64,000 bases of DNA from Bacillaceae bacterium IKA-2 (GTDB lineage: Bacteria; Bacillota; Bacilli; Bacillales; Anaerobacillaceae), in contig CP134492.1 in assembly GCA_031761875.1 (NCBI GenBank), positions 3,348,001 to 3,412,000 on the forward strand, read 5' to 3'. The notes beneath the pieces are model-generated. The model was not told the origin of the DNA, ran no database searches, and worked only from the letters and a program-made list of their open reading frames with translations. This document shows, in pieces, positions 26,695-34,501 of the stretch; the first letter of the stretch is position 1, and each line of letters opens with the position of its first letter. A program made the translations under genes and the position numbers.

Positions 26695-27458
26695 TGAGTC
26701 AGTTTGCACAAGTGCAGGAGTTATTAAAGACACTCCGATTATCGGAAACATCTACTAGTATAACAAGACTAATTAAAGAAGCAGAATCAAACGAAGTTTC
26801 CTATACATCATTTCTACTAACGATATTAACATTTGAACAAAAGCGCCGGGAAGAAAAACAAACAGAAAAACGCTTAAAATGGGCTACATTTCCGTATCAT
26901 AAAACGATGATCGACTTTAATCTTGATGAACAGAGATCATTAAGTAAAAAACAGTTTAATCAATTAAAAGAGCTAACATGGGTAGAGCAGCTGTACAACA
27001 TTATTTTATTGGGACCGCCAGGTGCAGGGAAAACTTTATTAGCAATAGGATTAGGGATTGAGGCAATCAACCGCGGATATAAAGTTTCGTTTATTTCTAT
27101 GGGTGATTTAATCCATACGTTAAAAACAGAAGAAATCACTCGAAAGTCACAGACTAGAATGAGCAGAATTAGAAATTCAAATTTAGTGATTATTGATGAT
27201 CTTATGTTTATGGCAATGGATCAACGTGAAGCCAACCTATTTTTCCATTTAATAAACTATTTATATAATAATGCTTCTATTATACTCACATCAAATAAGG
27301 CCCCAAGTGATTGGGGCGAGTTGATGGGCGATTCAAGTATTACAGCAGCCATTTTAGATAGGATCATTCACCGAGCTGAAGTTATTCACTTAGATAATGA
27401 CAGTTATCGAATGAAGCACCGATCTTCCATTTTTGGTGGAGAAAGTGTTCAAAGTTAA
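26691..27458 (+). CDS. istB: IS21-family helper ATPase IstB
   Basis: AAA+ ATPase of 255 residues related to DnaC/DnaI that assembles at target DNA and stimulates IstA. Walker A is LLGPPGAGKTLLAI, Walker B LVIIDDLMF, and the sensor region reads ILTSNKAPSDW. The C-terminus RIIHRAEVIHLDNDSYRMKH is typical. ATGA overlap with istA indicates coupling. Confidence 0.95.
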   Translation: MMSQFAQVQELLKTLRLSETSTSITRLIKEAESNEVSYTSFLLTILTFEQKRREEKQTEKRLKWATFPYHKTMIDFNLDEQRSLSKKQFNQLKELTWVEQLYNIILLGPPGAGKTLLAIGLGIEAINRGYKVSFISMGDLIHTLKTEEITRKSQTRMSRIRNSNLVIIDDLMFMAMDQREANLFFHLINYLYNNASIILTSNKAPSDWGELMGDSSITAAILDRIIHRAEVIHLDNDSYRMKHRSSIFGGESVQS

Positions 27459-27494
27459 TTGGCGAAAAGTGTTCATTTCTACTTGACGGTCACA

Positions 27495-27499
27495 TCTAG
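27495..27499. repeat. IS21 target site duplication, right
   Basis: TCTAG directly after the element's right end; matches 24898-24902. Confidence 0.85.
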
Positions 27500-27643
27500 G
27501 TCTTCACTTAGTTTAACGACTAATATTTCTCTTAAAATAATCGTACTCGTTAAAGCCATTAATAGAACTAGGCCGACGACCATCCCTAGTACTTTCGTTT
27601 TGACACTTTTATCTTTTAAGCCTTGGACAATGAATTTTCTCAT
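27495..27643 (-). pseudogene. Sensor histidine kinase, 5' fragment (split by IS21)
   Basis: First ~50 codons of the interrupted kinase, starting at ATG 27643 with AGGAG upstream: MRKFIVQGLKDKSVKTK, then a transmembrane helix (VLGMVVGLVLLMALTSTIIL) and VVKLSEDLD. Translation now runs into the IS and stops at 27479 after 54 residues. Its ATG overlaps the stop of the upstream binding-protein gene (ATGA), so both were coupled. It joins exactly with the fragment ending at 24897. Confidence 0.9.
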
Positions 27644-28572
27644 TGTAGTTCTCCTAATTCGCTGATCATTTCAATAATTGGCTGAAACAACTCTGGATCT
27701 GGATCAACGAATCGATCGGTATTTAGTTTTTCGAGAGCCTTTTTACCTCCCTCATTTAAATGCATTCCTTGAATAACATCTTTAAGTTTATTTTTTAAAT
27801 CTTCATCAATATTTGGATTTACGACAATAGGTGAATTTCCTACATAAGGTCCCTCAGCTATTATTTTTATTTTTTTCAAAAGTGGATCGTTATTCTCTTT
27901 AAGCTGTTGATAAACCAAACTATGTGTCGCACCAGCGTCCACTAATCCATTTGCAACAGCTAAAATTGTATTATCATGACTATAAGTAAAATATGTTTTC
28001 GAAAAAAAAGTATTTATATTATGATTATTTTTTTCAAGATCGTAATTAGTATAGAAGTATCCAGAATATGAAAGCGGATCGGAAAAAGCAAAGCTCCGCC
28101 CTTGGAGATCGTCAAATTCTTCAATATCACTATCTTTTCGAGTAATAATATAGGAGGTGAAAGTTTCTTCTTCATTAACAATTGGCATACTAATCTTTTT
28201 CAAAATACCTTCTTCTATTCCAATGACCGCTAAGTACGCACAAACAATCCCAGCATCAAGTTCGCCATTTTCAAACATTTCTTTTACTTCTGAATATGTT
28301 TGTTTTTGAATGATTTCTACTGGTATTCCTAGTTCCTCTTCTAAGTAATTAATAAATTTATAATACATTCGATGAGTTTTACGAATTGAATGGATCGAGA
28401 CGATAGCGAATTTAAATGACTCATCCTCTATTACTTGTGCTTCTATTTCAGCTTCGGCAGCGACCTTTAATGAAATAACAGAATCTATGTTTTGATTAGA
28501 ACAGGCTGTAGTAAATATAATCGAAAAAATGACAAAGAGAATTATACTTGACGATTTGCGAAGTAGAAACAT
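27640..28572 (-). CDS. PhnD-type substrate-binding lipoprotein (sensor component)
   Basis: 310 residues from ATG 28572, which follows AAAGGGGGG; upstream in-frame codons lack a ribosome site. The signal ends in a lipobox-like TTAC with lipidated Cys near 24. The mature part is a type-2 periplasmic-binding fold of the phosphate/phosphite/phosphonate (PhnD) group: YKFINYLEEELGIPVEII, SYSGYFYTNYDLE, YTYSHDNTILAVANGLVDAGAT-like segments, and EGPYVGNSPIVVN. No ABC permease or ATPase is nearby. It is coupled by a 4-bp overlap to a histidine kinase, as with the AioX-AioS-AioR arsenite sensors, so it probably presents a ligand to the kinase. Ligand unknown. Confidence 0.85.
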   Translation of the reverse strand: MFLLRKSSSIILFVIFSIIFTTACSNQNIDSVISLKVAAEAEIEAQVIEDESFKFAIVSIHSIRKTHRMYYKFINYLEEELGIPVEIIQKQTYSEVKEMFENGELDAGIVCAYLAVIGIEEGILKKISMPIVNEEETFTSYIITRKDSDIEEFDDLQGRSFAFSDPLSYSGYFYTNYDLEKNNHNINTFFSKTYFTYSHDNTILAVANGLVDAGATHSLVYQQLKENNDPLLKKIKIIAEGPYVGNSPIVVNPNIDEDLKNKLKDVIQGMHLNEGGKKALEKLNTDRFVDPDPELFQPIIEMISELGELQ

Positions 28573-28664
28573 TATATCCCCCCCTTTAGTAGTAGTTTCA
28601 TTATATATGATTACGAAAGACAGATGACTTAGCAATACGACAGTTTCATGAAATGTATCAAAAA

Positions 28665-28705
28665 TATGAAAACGCTGTGAAGATATCATTCACAGCGTTT
28701 TCATA
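28665..28705 (-). terminator. thrS terminator
   Basis: TATGAAAACGCTGTGA and its complement around a nine-base loop, followed on the minus strand by ATTTTTG. It lies about 95 bp after the thrS stop; the interval shows a small GGGCA/TGCCC stem and nothing else. Confidence 0.8.
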
Positions 28706-28800
28706 TAGAGCTAGATTGGAACAAAGGGCACGATTGCCCCTTAACGTTACCTTTGATGATTCCGGAAACCTAAAAAGGGTAAAAATCGCCCTGTTTAAAC

Positions 28801-30720
28801 TTATAAATTATTTTTTCTCGACGAAATTTCCTCTTTGATACTAAAAATAAAAGTTTCTAACCCAGTCGCTTCGGATTTTTGTTCACCATACTTACGAACG
28901 TTCACTGCTACATCTTCCTGTTCCTTATCACCTAAAACAAGAAGATAAGGAATCTTTTTCATTTGTGCTTCACGTATTTTATAGCCCATTTTTTCATTAC
29001 GAGTATCAATGTGAACACGAACATTAGCTTCTTGAAGCTTTGCTCTCACTTCTTTCGCATAGTCAAGGTGAACATCATTTACCGGAATGATTTCCACTTG
29101 AACAGGTGCCAGCCATGTTGGGAATGCTCCAGCAAAATGCTCAATCAAAATTCCAAAGAAACGATCAATTGAACCATAAATAGCACGATGGATGACAACA
29201 GGGGGAACCTTATTATTATTCTCGTCGATATAGGTTAAATCAAATTTCTCTGGCATTTGGAAGTCAACTTGAATTGTCGCACATTGATGCGAACGCTTAA
29301 GAGCGTCTTTAATATGAAAATCAATTTTCGGTCCGTAAAAAGCTCCATCACCTTCGTTTAATTGGTAATCTAGTTCAAGATCGACGAGTACGTTACGAAG
29401 CGCGTCTTCTGCTTGATCCCAAAGCTTATCGTCACCCATTGAGTTTTCAGGGCGAGTCGATAGCTCGACAGAATACTCAAAACCAAATGTTGTATAAATC
29501 TTGTCGATTAACTTAAACACTTCTTTAATTTCACTCTCAATTTGCTCTGGTGTTACAAAAATATGAGCATCATCTTGACAAAATGTCCGAACACGCAACA
29601 TGCCGTTTAACGCACCACTTAACTCATGGCGATGAACTTGTCCAAATTCAGCCATCCGAATCGGGAGATCACGGTATGAGTGAAGCTCATTTTTGAAAAT
29701 CAGCATATGACCAGGACAATTCATTGGCTTCAGCGCAAATTTTGTATTGTCTACATCAGAGAAGTACATGTTTTCATGGTAGTGATCCCAATGACCAGAT
29801 TGCTCCCAAAGGCGTTGATTCATCATAAACGGAGTCCGAACTTCATCATAGCCTGCTTTTCGTTGTAAGTCTCTTGAAAAGTCCTCTAATTCTGTACGAA
29901 TAATTTGTCCTTTTTGTAAATAAAACGGCATACCTGGAGACTCTTCAGAAAACATAAACAGCTCTAGCTCTTTGCCTAATTTACGGTGATCACGCTTTTG
30001 CGCCTCCTCAATGAAGTGTAGGTATTCATCAAGTTGAGCTTGTTTTGGAAAAGCTGTGCCATAAATTCGTTGGAGCATTTGGTTGTCGCTATTACCGCGC
30101 CAATAAGCACCTGCAATGCTCATTAGCTTTAATGCTTTTATTTTTGAAGTTGAAGGTAAATGGGGTCCCCGGCAAAGATCAAAGAATTCACCTTGCTCAT
30201 AAATTGAAATTTCTTCACCTTCAGGAAGCTCTTCAATTAGCTCGATTTTTAAGTGATCATCAATTTCCTTATAAATACGTAAAGCTTCTTCACGAACAAC
30301 TACTTTACGTTCGAATTTTACATTTTCATTAATAATTTTTTTCATTTCTTTTTCAATTAGTAGTAAGTCTTCTGGCTTTAGGACATGCTCCATATCAACG
30401 TCATAATAAAAGCCGTTTTCAATCACTGGCCCAATTCCTAATTTAATATCTGGATACAGGCGCTTAAGAGCCTGCGCCATTAAGTGTGCTGTACTATGAC
30501 GATATACTACTAAACCTTCTTTTGAGTCAAGCGTGACAATTTCAACTTTTGCATCTTCTGTAATTGGTAATAGGAGGTCGACAACTATATCGTTTAGCTT
30601 ACCTGCAACAGCTTTTTTCTTTAACCCAGGACTAATCGATGCAGCAATATCTTCAGTAGTAACACCCTTATCAAATTCTTTTACAGCACCATCAGGAAAC
30701 GTTATTTTCACTTGTTCCAT
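28801..30720 (-). CDS. thrS: Threonine-tRNA ligase
   Basis: Class II threonyl-tRNA synthetase, 639 residues. TGS domain at about 1-62, editing domain with HSTAHLMAQALKRLYP (HxxxH) and FFDLCRGPHLPST, catalytic core from about 240 with motif 2 MAEFGQVHRHELSGAL and zinc ligands Cys in LKPMNCPGHM, His in FEYSVELSTRPE region and IHRAIYGSIDRF (motif 3), and the C-terminal anticodon-binding domain (VLGDKEQEDVAVNVRKYGEQ). Regulated by the Thr T-box upstream. Confidence 0.98.
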   Translation of the reverse strand: MEQVKITFPDGAVKEFDKGVTTEDIAASISPGLKKKAVAGKLNDIVVDLLLPITEDAKVEIVTLDSKEGLVVYRHSTAHLMAQALKRLYPDIKLGIGPVIENGFYYDVDMEHVLKPEDLLLIEKEMKKIINENVKFERKVVVREEALRIYKEIDDHLKIELIEELPEGEEISIYEQGEFFDLCRGPHLPSTSKIKALKLMSIAGAYWRGNSDNQMLQRIYGTAFPKQAQLDEYLHFIEEAQKRDHRKLGKELELFMFSEESPGMPFYLQKGQIIRTELEDFSRDLQRKAGYDEVRTPFMMNQRLWEQSGHWDHYHENMYFSDVDNTKFALKPMNCPGHMLIFKNELHSYRDLPIRMAEFGQVHRHELSGALNGMLRVRTFCQDDAHIFVTPEQIESEIKEVFKLIDKIYTTFGFEYSVELSTRPENSMGDDKLWDQAEDALRNVLVDLELDYQLNEGDGAFYGPKIDFHIKDALKRSHQCATIQVDFQMPEKFDLTYIDENNNKVPPVVIHRAIYGSIDRFFGILIEHFAGAFPTWLAPVQVEIIPVNDVHLDYAKEVRAKLQEANVRVHIDTRNEKMGYKIREAQMKKIPYLLVLGDKEQEDVAVNVRKYGEQKSEATGLETFIFSIKEEISSRKNNL

Positions 30721-30763
30721 TTAAAACACTCCTCGTAATTATATTAAAATATTTTAGAAAACA

Positions 30764-31010
30764 AAAAACACCCATCCCAAGAAAGGGACGAGTGTTGTAC
30801 TCGTGGTTCCACCCTCATTCTCACATATAAAAATATATGTGACTCATGAGATATAACGGTTGTAGCCGTCAGTAGATACTTTAAATTTCCCTACTGAAGT
30901 TCAAAGGTGGTAAGTAATATTTTCGCGTTAGGGAGATTTCAGCCGTGGCTCCCCTCTCTTTAAACCGTAAAATAAAACCCATGTCCTCATCAAAACATTT
31001 TCTGATCTAA
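30764..31010 (-). promoter_or_regulatory. T-box leader of thrS (Thr, ACC specifier)
   Basis: The minus strand has the T-box AGGGTGGAACCACGAG (about 30795-30812), then a terminator with CTCGTCCC/GGGATGGGTG arms and TTTTTTG at about 30764-30795. Upstream, CTTACCACCTTTGAAC places the specifier ACC (Thr) at 30911-30909. Stem I opens near 30960 with AAGAGAGGGGAGCC. The 80 bp further upstream to ytxC hold the promoter region. Confidence 0.9.
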
Positions 31011-31090
31011 TTTGTCTTATGTACGTATTATATGGATTTATGATTAGAAAATCAAGTTAATTTTCTTTATCTGTCTATTGATGATCATTA

Positions 31091-31951
31091 TTAAGTTAGA
31101 CTGCTGCTAATAACTTGAAACTCTTCTTTATTATAAAGTTTCACTCTCTCTTGAAAAATATTTTGAATTGAGTGAATCACGGTATTATCAATTTCATCAC
31201 AATAAAGATGAATTTCCATAGGCGCAATGCTTACCAATGGGCTTATTACCATTTCTTCTGTTGGTACACCTATCTCAAATATAATTTCCATATCTAGATA
31301 AGATGCTAATTTTTCACCGCTAATTAACTGGAAAAACTCATCATAGAAAAAATAATCTTCATCAATAACGAGATGAACACACGTTAATTCTGGTGACCTA
31401 CTTTTTAAATAATAACGGAAACTTTCCACTAAATTTTGATATTCTTGCTCAAGCTGGTATTCATCGATAGACATTTCCACACAATCAATCAGTTTATCAA
31501 AGTAGCCTTTTAACCGGAAAGTTAAAAATGATTCATAACAAAACTTAGAATCTCTCGTTAAATAATCCATAAATGCACTATAAATAAGTTGTTCCGTTAA
31601 AAATAACTTTGTCACATTTGGAAGATCTAAACGTTCTCCAGAAAGAATCGATTTTGCCATAGCTAAAATTTCTGTTTGCTCCTCACGATCGTCATAAAAA
31701 AAGATATTATCAATAATGTCTAAAAGCCAAATTTCTTCTTTTGATTCGATTACATGTTTCTTTAATATTTCGGCGATAACCGGTTTAATTATTTCATCAA
31801 AATTAAAATTTTCATCAATAATTATCATCAAACGGTCACTCGCTAACGAAAGTTCAATTACCCCATTTTTTATAAAGGTACGCAACCCATTTTTTAAATC
31901 TTTAAGCAGATGATAATGATCGAGCTTATCTTGTAAATATATCTCTATCAA
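31091..31951 (-). CDS. ytxC: Putative sporulation protein YtxC
   Basis: 286 residues of the YtxC family, a conserved spore-former protein of unknown biochemical role. Family core FLTFRLKGYFDKLIDCVEMS and EYQNLVESFRYYL near the middle. The likely start is TTG at 31951, giving (M)IEIYLQDKLDHY, with GGGAGGGG six bases upstream; an upstream in-frame TTG would lie before that site. Sits between thrS and mqnC, matching ytxC next to thrS in B. subtilis. Confidence 0.85.
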   Translation of the reverse strand: MIEIYLQDKLDHYHLLKDLKNGLRTFIKNGVIELSLASDRLMIIIDENFNFDEIIKPVIAEILKKHVIESKEEIWLLDIIDNIFFYDDREEQTEILAMAKSILSGERLDLPNVTKLFLTEQLIYSAFMDYLTRDSKFCYESFLTFRLKGYFDKLIDCVEMSIDEYQLEQEYQNLVESFRYYLKSRSPELTCVHLVIDEDYFFYDEFFQLISGEKLASYLDMEIIFEIGVPTEEMVISPLVSIAPMEIHLYCDEIDNTVIHSIQNIFQERVKLYNKEEFQVISSSLT

Positions 31952-32140
31952 TAGAAGCCCCTCCCAAACCAATTAGACACAAACGAACTACCCACTAGAC
32001 GATGTTCAAAAAATCCAGTAATCAAGCACAAGAATCTGCTTGCCCTTCTTTTGGACCACGCACTACTAGTGTTCTTTTTTCTATACAAGTATATGGGAGC
32101 CTATCCTAAAAAATGATTAAATATTTTCTGAAAGAAAAAA

Positions 32141-32170
32141 GAATGGAGCAGACAATTGTCTGCTCCATTC
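32141..32170. terminator. mqnC terminator, bidirectional
   Basis: Perfect 30-bp palindrome GAATGGAGCAGACAA and its complement, with T tracts on both sides. It lies 26 bp after the mqnC stop. Confidence 0.85.
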
Positions 32171-32195
32171 TTTTTCTATTAAAAATATTAACTAG

Positions 32196-33305
32196 TTAGT
32201 TTTGCATCACAAAATCTTTATCTGACTTTTCATCCTCTTTAAAAACACGAAGAGTTTTATACTTTGTATTGCGTTGGGCAGGAATTTTACCTGCTTCACG
32301 AAGCAATCGTAAAATTAAGTTTGTGTCAACTTTATGAGTCGCTCCAGCAGCTGATACAACATTTTCTTCCATCATAGTACTTCCATAATCGTTAGCTCCA
32401 TACGAAAGTGACTTTTTGCCAATTTCTGGCCCCATTGTTACCCACGATGATTGGAAATTAGGTATATTATCTAAAAATAATCTTGCAATTGCTAAATTTT
32501 TTAAATATTCATCTGGAGTTACTTTTTCACCTTTAAGATTTGTATTGTCAGGTTGGAACGTCCAAGGAATAAACGCTAAAAAGCAATCTGCCTCATCTTG
32601 GGCATCTCGAACTCGTTGTAAGTGCATAGCGCGTTCATCGTATGTTTCGCCAAAACCGATAACCATCGTCGCTGTCCCATGCATGCCCACTTCTTTTACC
32701 ATCTTCATACATTCAATCCACTCTTGCCATGAACTCTTTATCTTACTTATCCTTTGTCTTGTCCGATCATCTAAGATTTCAGCACCACCACCAGGAACAG
32801 AGTCAAGACCTGCTTCCTTAAGCTGCAATAATACTTCTTTTAAACTTAACCCTGAAACTTCAACGATCTTCCATATTTCAGCAGGTGAAAATGAGTGCAT
32901 CGTAATAGTAGGGAAACGTTCCTTAATTTTTCTTAAAAGATTTGTATAATAGCTTAGCTGAAGGTCTGGATGTGTGCCACCTTGCATCAAAATTTCAGTT
33001 CCATCAACATCAACCATTTCTTGAATTTTTTCTAAGATGACTTCATCTTCTAATATATAGCCTTCTTCATGTCCGGGTGGTCGATAAAAAGCGCAAAACT
33101 TACAATACGTATCACAAACATTTGTATAATTAACATTTCTTCCAATTACAAATGTTGTTATCGGCTCTGGATGCCACTTTTCCATTATTGTATTCGCTGC
33201 TGCCCCAATTTTTTCAACTTCATTACTTTCGTATAAGGAAATTGCATCCTCAATTGTTAACCGTTCACCGTTGGTTGCTCGATTAAGAATATGATCTATA
33301 GTCAT
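32196..33305 (-). CDS. mqnC: Cyclic dehypoxanthinyl futalosine synthase MqnC
   Basis: Radical SAM enzyme, 369 residues, that cyclises dehypoxanthine futalosine in the alternative menaquinone pathway. The [4Fe-4S] motif CDTYCKFCAFYRPPG lies near residue 64. Further family marks are LMQGGTHPDLQLSYY, HSFSPAEIW, LDSVPGGGAEILDD and IPWTFQPDNT. Preceded by GGAGG at good spacing. MqnC is related to MqnE and CofH, but the CAFYRPPGHEEGY stretch favours MqnC. The other Mqn genes are not in the window. B. subtilis makes menaquinone through the Men pathway, so this is a difference from it. Confidence 0.88.
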   Translation of the reverse strand: MTIDHILNRATNGERLTIEDAISLYESNEVEKIGAAANTIMEKWHPEPITTFVIGRNVNYTNVCDTYCKFCAFYRPPGHEEGYILEDEVILEKIQEMVDVDGTEILMQGGTHPDLQLSYYTNLLRKIKERFPTITMHSFSPAEIWKIVEVSGLSLKEVLLQLKEAGLDSVPGGGAEILDDRTRQRISKIKSSWQEWIECMKMVKEVGMHGTATMVIGFGETYDERAMHLQRVRDAQDEADCFLAFIPWTFQPDNTNLKGEKVTPDEYLKNLAIARLFLDNIPNFQSSWVTMGPEIGKKSLSYGANDYGSTMMEENVVSAAGATHKVDTNLILRLLREAGKIPAQRNTKYKTLRVFKEDEKSDKDFVMQN

Positions 33306-33413
33306 GGAAAAAACCTCCGTCTCTTTAGTGATATCTCAAAATCTAGTAAGTCTTCTATTATCCTAACATATTTTGTTTCAATTTTGAATGTCAACTGCTT
33401 ATCTTGAAAACAA

Positions 33414-33555
33414 TGGTGAGGTTAGTTGGACAGTTGGTTAGATGTTAGTTGGTTAGTCAGTTACAAAGGATTAAAGACAGTTATACCTCTTAGCTTTTAG
33501 CTTTTAGCTTTTAGCTTTTACCTTTCCACTTTCCAACTTTCCATTTTTTCCATTA
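33414..33555. repeat. GTTGG / TAGCTTTT low-complexity element after dnaI
   Basis: GGTTAGTTGGACAGTTGG-like DNA at 33421-33465, then four tandem TAGCTTTT units (about 33497-33530) and CCACTTTCCAACTTTCC. The outer parts are complementary. Ends 9-12 bp from the dnaI stop codon, in the polarity shared with the elements after pheS, mutM and ytvI. Confidence 0.65.
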
Positions 33556-33563
33556 TCGCCTTT

Positions 33564-34496
33564 TTAATTACCTCTTCTATTTCTTCCTTCGATATAAATT
33601 GATTCTGAAAAGTGGCGAATTCGTTCCATAATTCGCTTTGCCTTTAATTGCTCGATGCCACCTTTTTGTGAATATGATAAATGTTCTTCTAGTAACGAAA
33701 AATCATGATTTGACGTGTATAATGTCGGCAAATTTTCTAGCATTCTATGTTGCAGAATAACTCCTAAAATATCATCACGGATCCAACTAGACATCGTTTC
33801 AGCACCGAGGTCATCTAAAATGAGGACAGGAACGCTTTTAACAAGATCAAGTTTTTCAATGTATGAACCGTCATGAATACCACTTTTTAGTTCACGGAAA
33901 AAATCTGGGGTATAAACAAGCATCGATGAGATATTTCGCTTGGCCAACACATTTGCTATTGCACCCATGATATACGTTTTGCCAACACCAAATTCGCCAT
34001 GCAAATAAAGACCTTTTCCTGTTTCTCCAGGATTTATTGTTGATGCAAACTCAAATGCCTTTCCAATAGCGTTAATTCTTGAACGATTATCTTGTTCAAG
34101 CGAATCAAACGATGCCGATAGAATTTCTTTTGGTACATAAAGACTTTTGATCAGTGTTTGTTGTCGTTTTTGTTCGTCATTTGCTAGCTTCTTATCACAG
34201 ACATTGTAACGAATCTGAATTTGACTTCGTTCTATAAATAACTCAGGCTGAAATCCTTTCATCATATTTGGACATGTATGATAGCTTGTACAAACAGAGC
34301 AATTATCACGCTCGTTACGAAATTCAAATAATCGAGAAATATTACGGTCAAGCTCCATTTCGGGAATATCCGGATTCGCTTGGATAAACTCAATAACCAA
34401 CTTATCAGCAAGAACTTCTTCTTTTAAAAGTTGAAACTTATTCATGATCGTTTTTGAATTAGGCATCTTTTTTAATGATTGTTGGATTGATTCCAC
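33564..34496 (-). CDS. dnaI: Primosomal protein DnaI (helicase loader)
   Basis: 310-residue AAA+ helicase loader that places DnaC helicase at origins and restart sites. The N-terminal domain holds a cysteine cluster (CSVCTSYHTCPNMMKGFQ). Walker A is LHGEFGVGKTYIMGA, Walker B VPVLILDDLGAE. The C-terminal SRC motif region is FSLLEEHLSYSQKGG and RIMERIRHFSESI. Starts 5 bp after dnaB; together they form the primosome operon. Confidence 0.96.
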   Translation of the reverse strand: MESIQQSLKKMPNSKTIMNKFQLLKEEVLADKLVIEFIQANPDIPEMELDRNISRLFEFRNERDNCSVCTSYHTCPNMMKGFQPELFIERSQIQIRYNVCDKKLANDEQKRQQTLIKSLYVPKEILSASFDSLEQDNRSRINAIGKAFEFASTINPGETGKGLYLHGEFGVGKTYIMGAIANVLAKRNISSMLVYTPDFFRELKSGIHDGSYIEKLDLVKSVPVLILDDLGAETMSSWIRDDILGVILQHRMLENLPTLYTSNHDFSLLEEHLSYSQKGGIEQLKAKRIMERIRHFSESIYIEGRNRRGN

Positions 34497-34501
34497 GCTA
34501 T

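Larger units (their letters stand above)
24903..27494 (+). mobile_element. Complete IS21-family insertion sequence (2592 bp)
   Basis: Ends are TGTGAGTG on the left and GGTCACA on the right, so both termini begin TGTGA in inverted orientation. Internal copies of TGAACACTT occur near both ends (about 24947 and 27467-27475), fitting the multiple terminal repeats of IS21 elements. The flanks are a 5-bp direct repeat, TCTAG. It carries intact istA and istB overlapping by 4 bp. It interrupts a histidine kinase gene; deleting it with one duplicate restores the frame (149 + 1732 = 1881 bp, 627 codons). Confidence 0.93.

Noticed and set aside
24947-27475. IS21 boundaries at the inner TGAACACTT repeats
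   Set aside because: Those boundaries give no target duplication and do not restore the kinase frame; the outer TGTGA ends do both.
27459-27665. 68-codon + strand frame after istB
   Set aside because: It is antisense to the 5' fragment of the histidine kinase, which has a clear start, coupling and homology across the IS.
33497-33530. Possible CRISPR-like array (TAGCTTTT units)
   Set aside because: Units are contiguous 8-mers without spacers; this is a simple tandem repeat.
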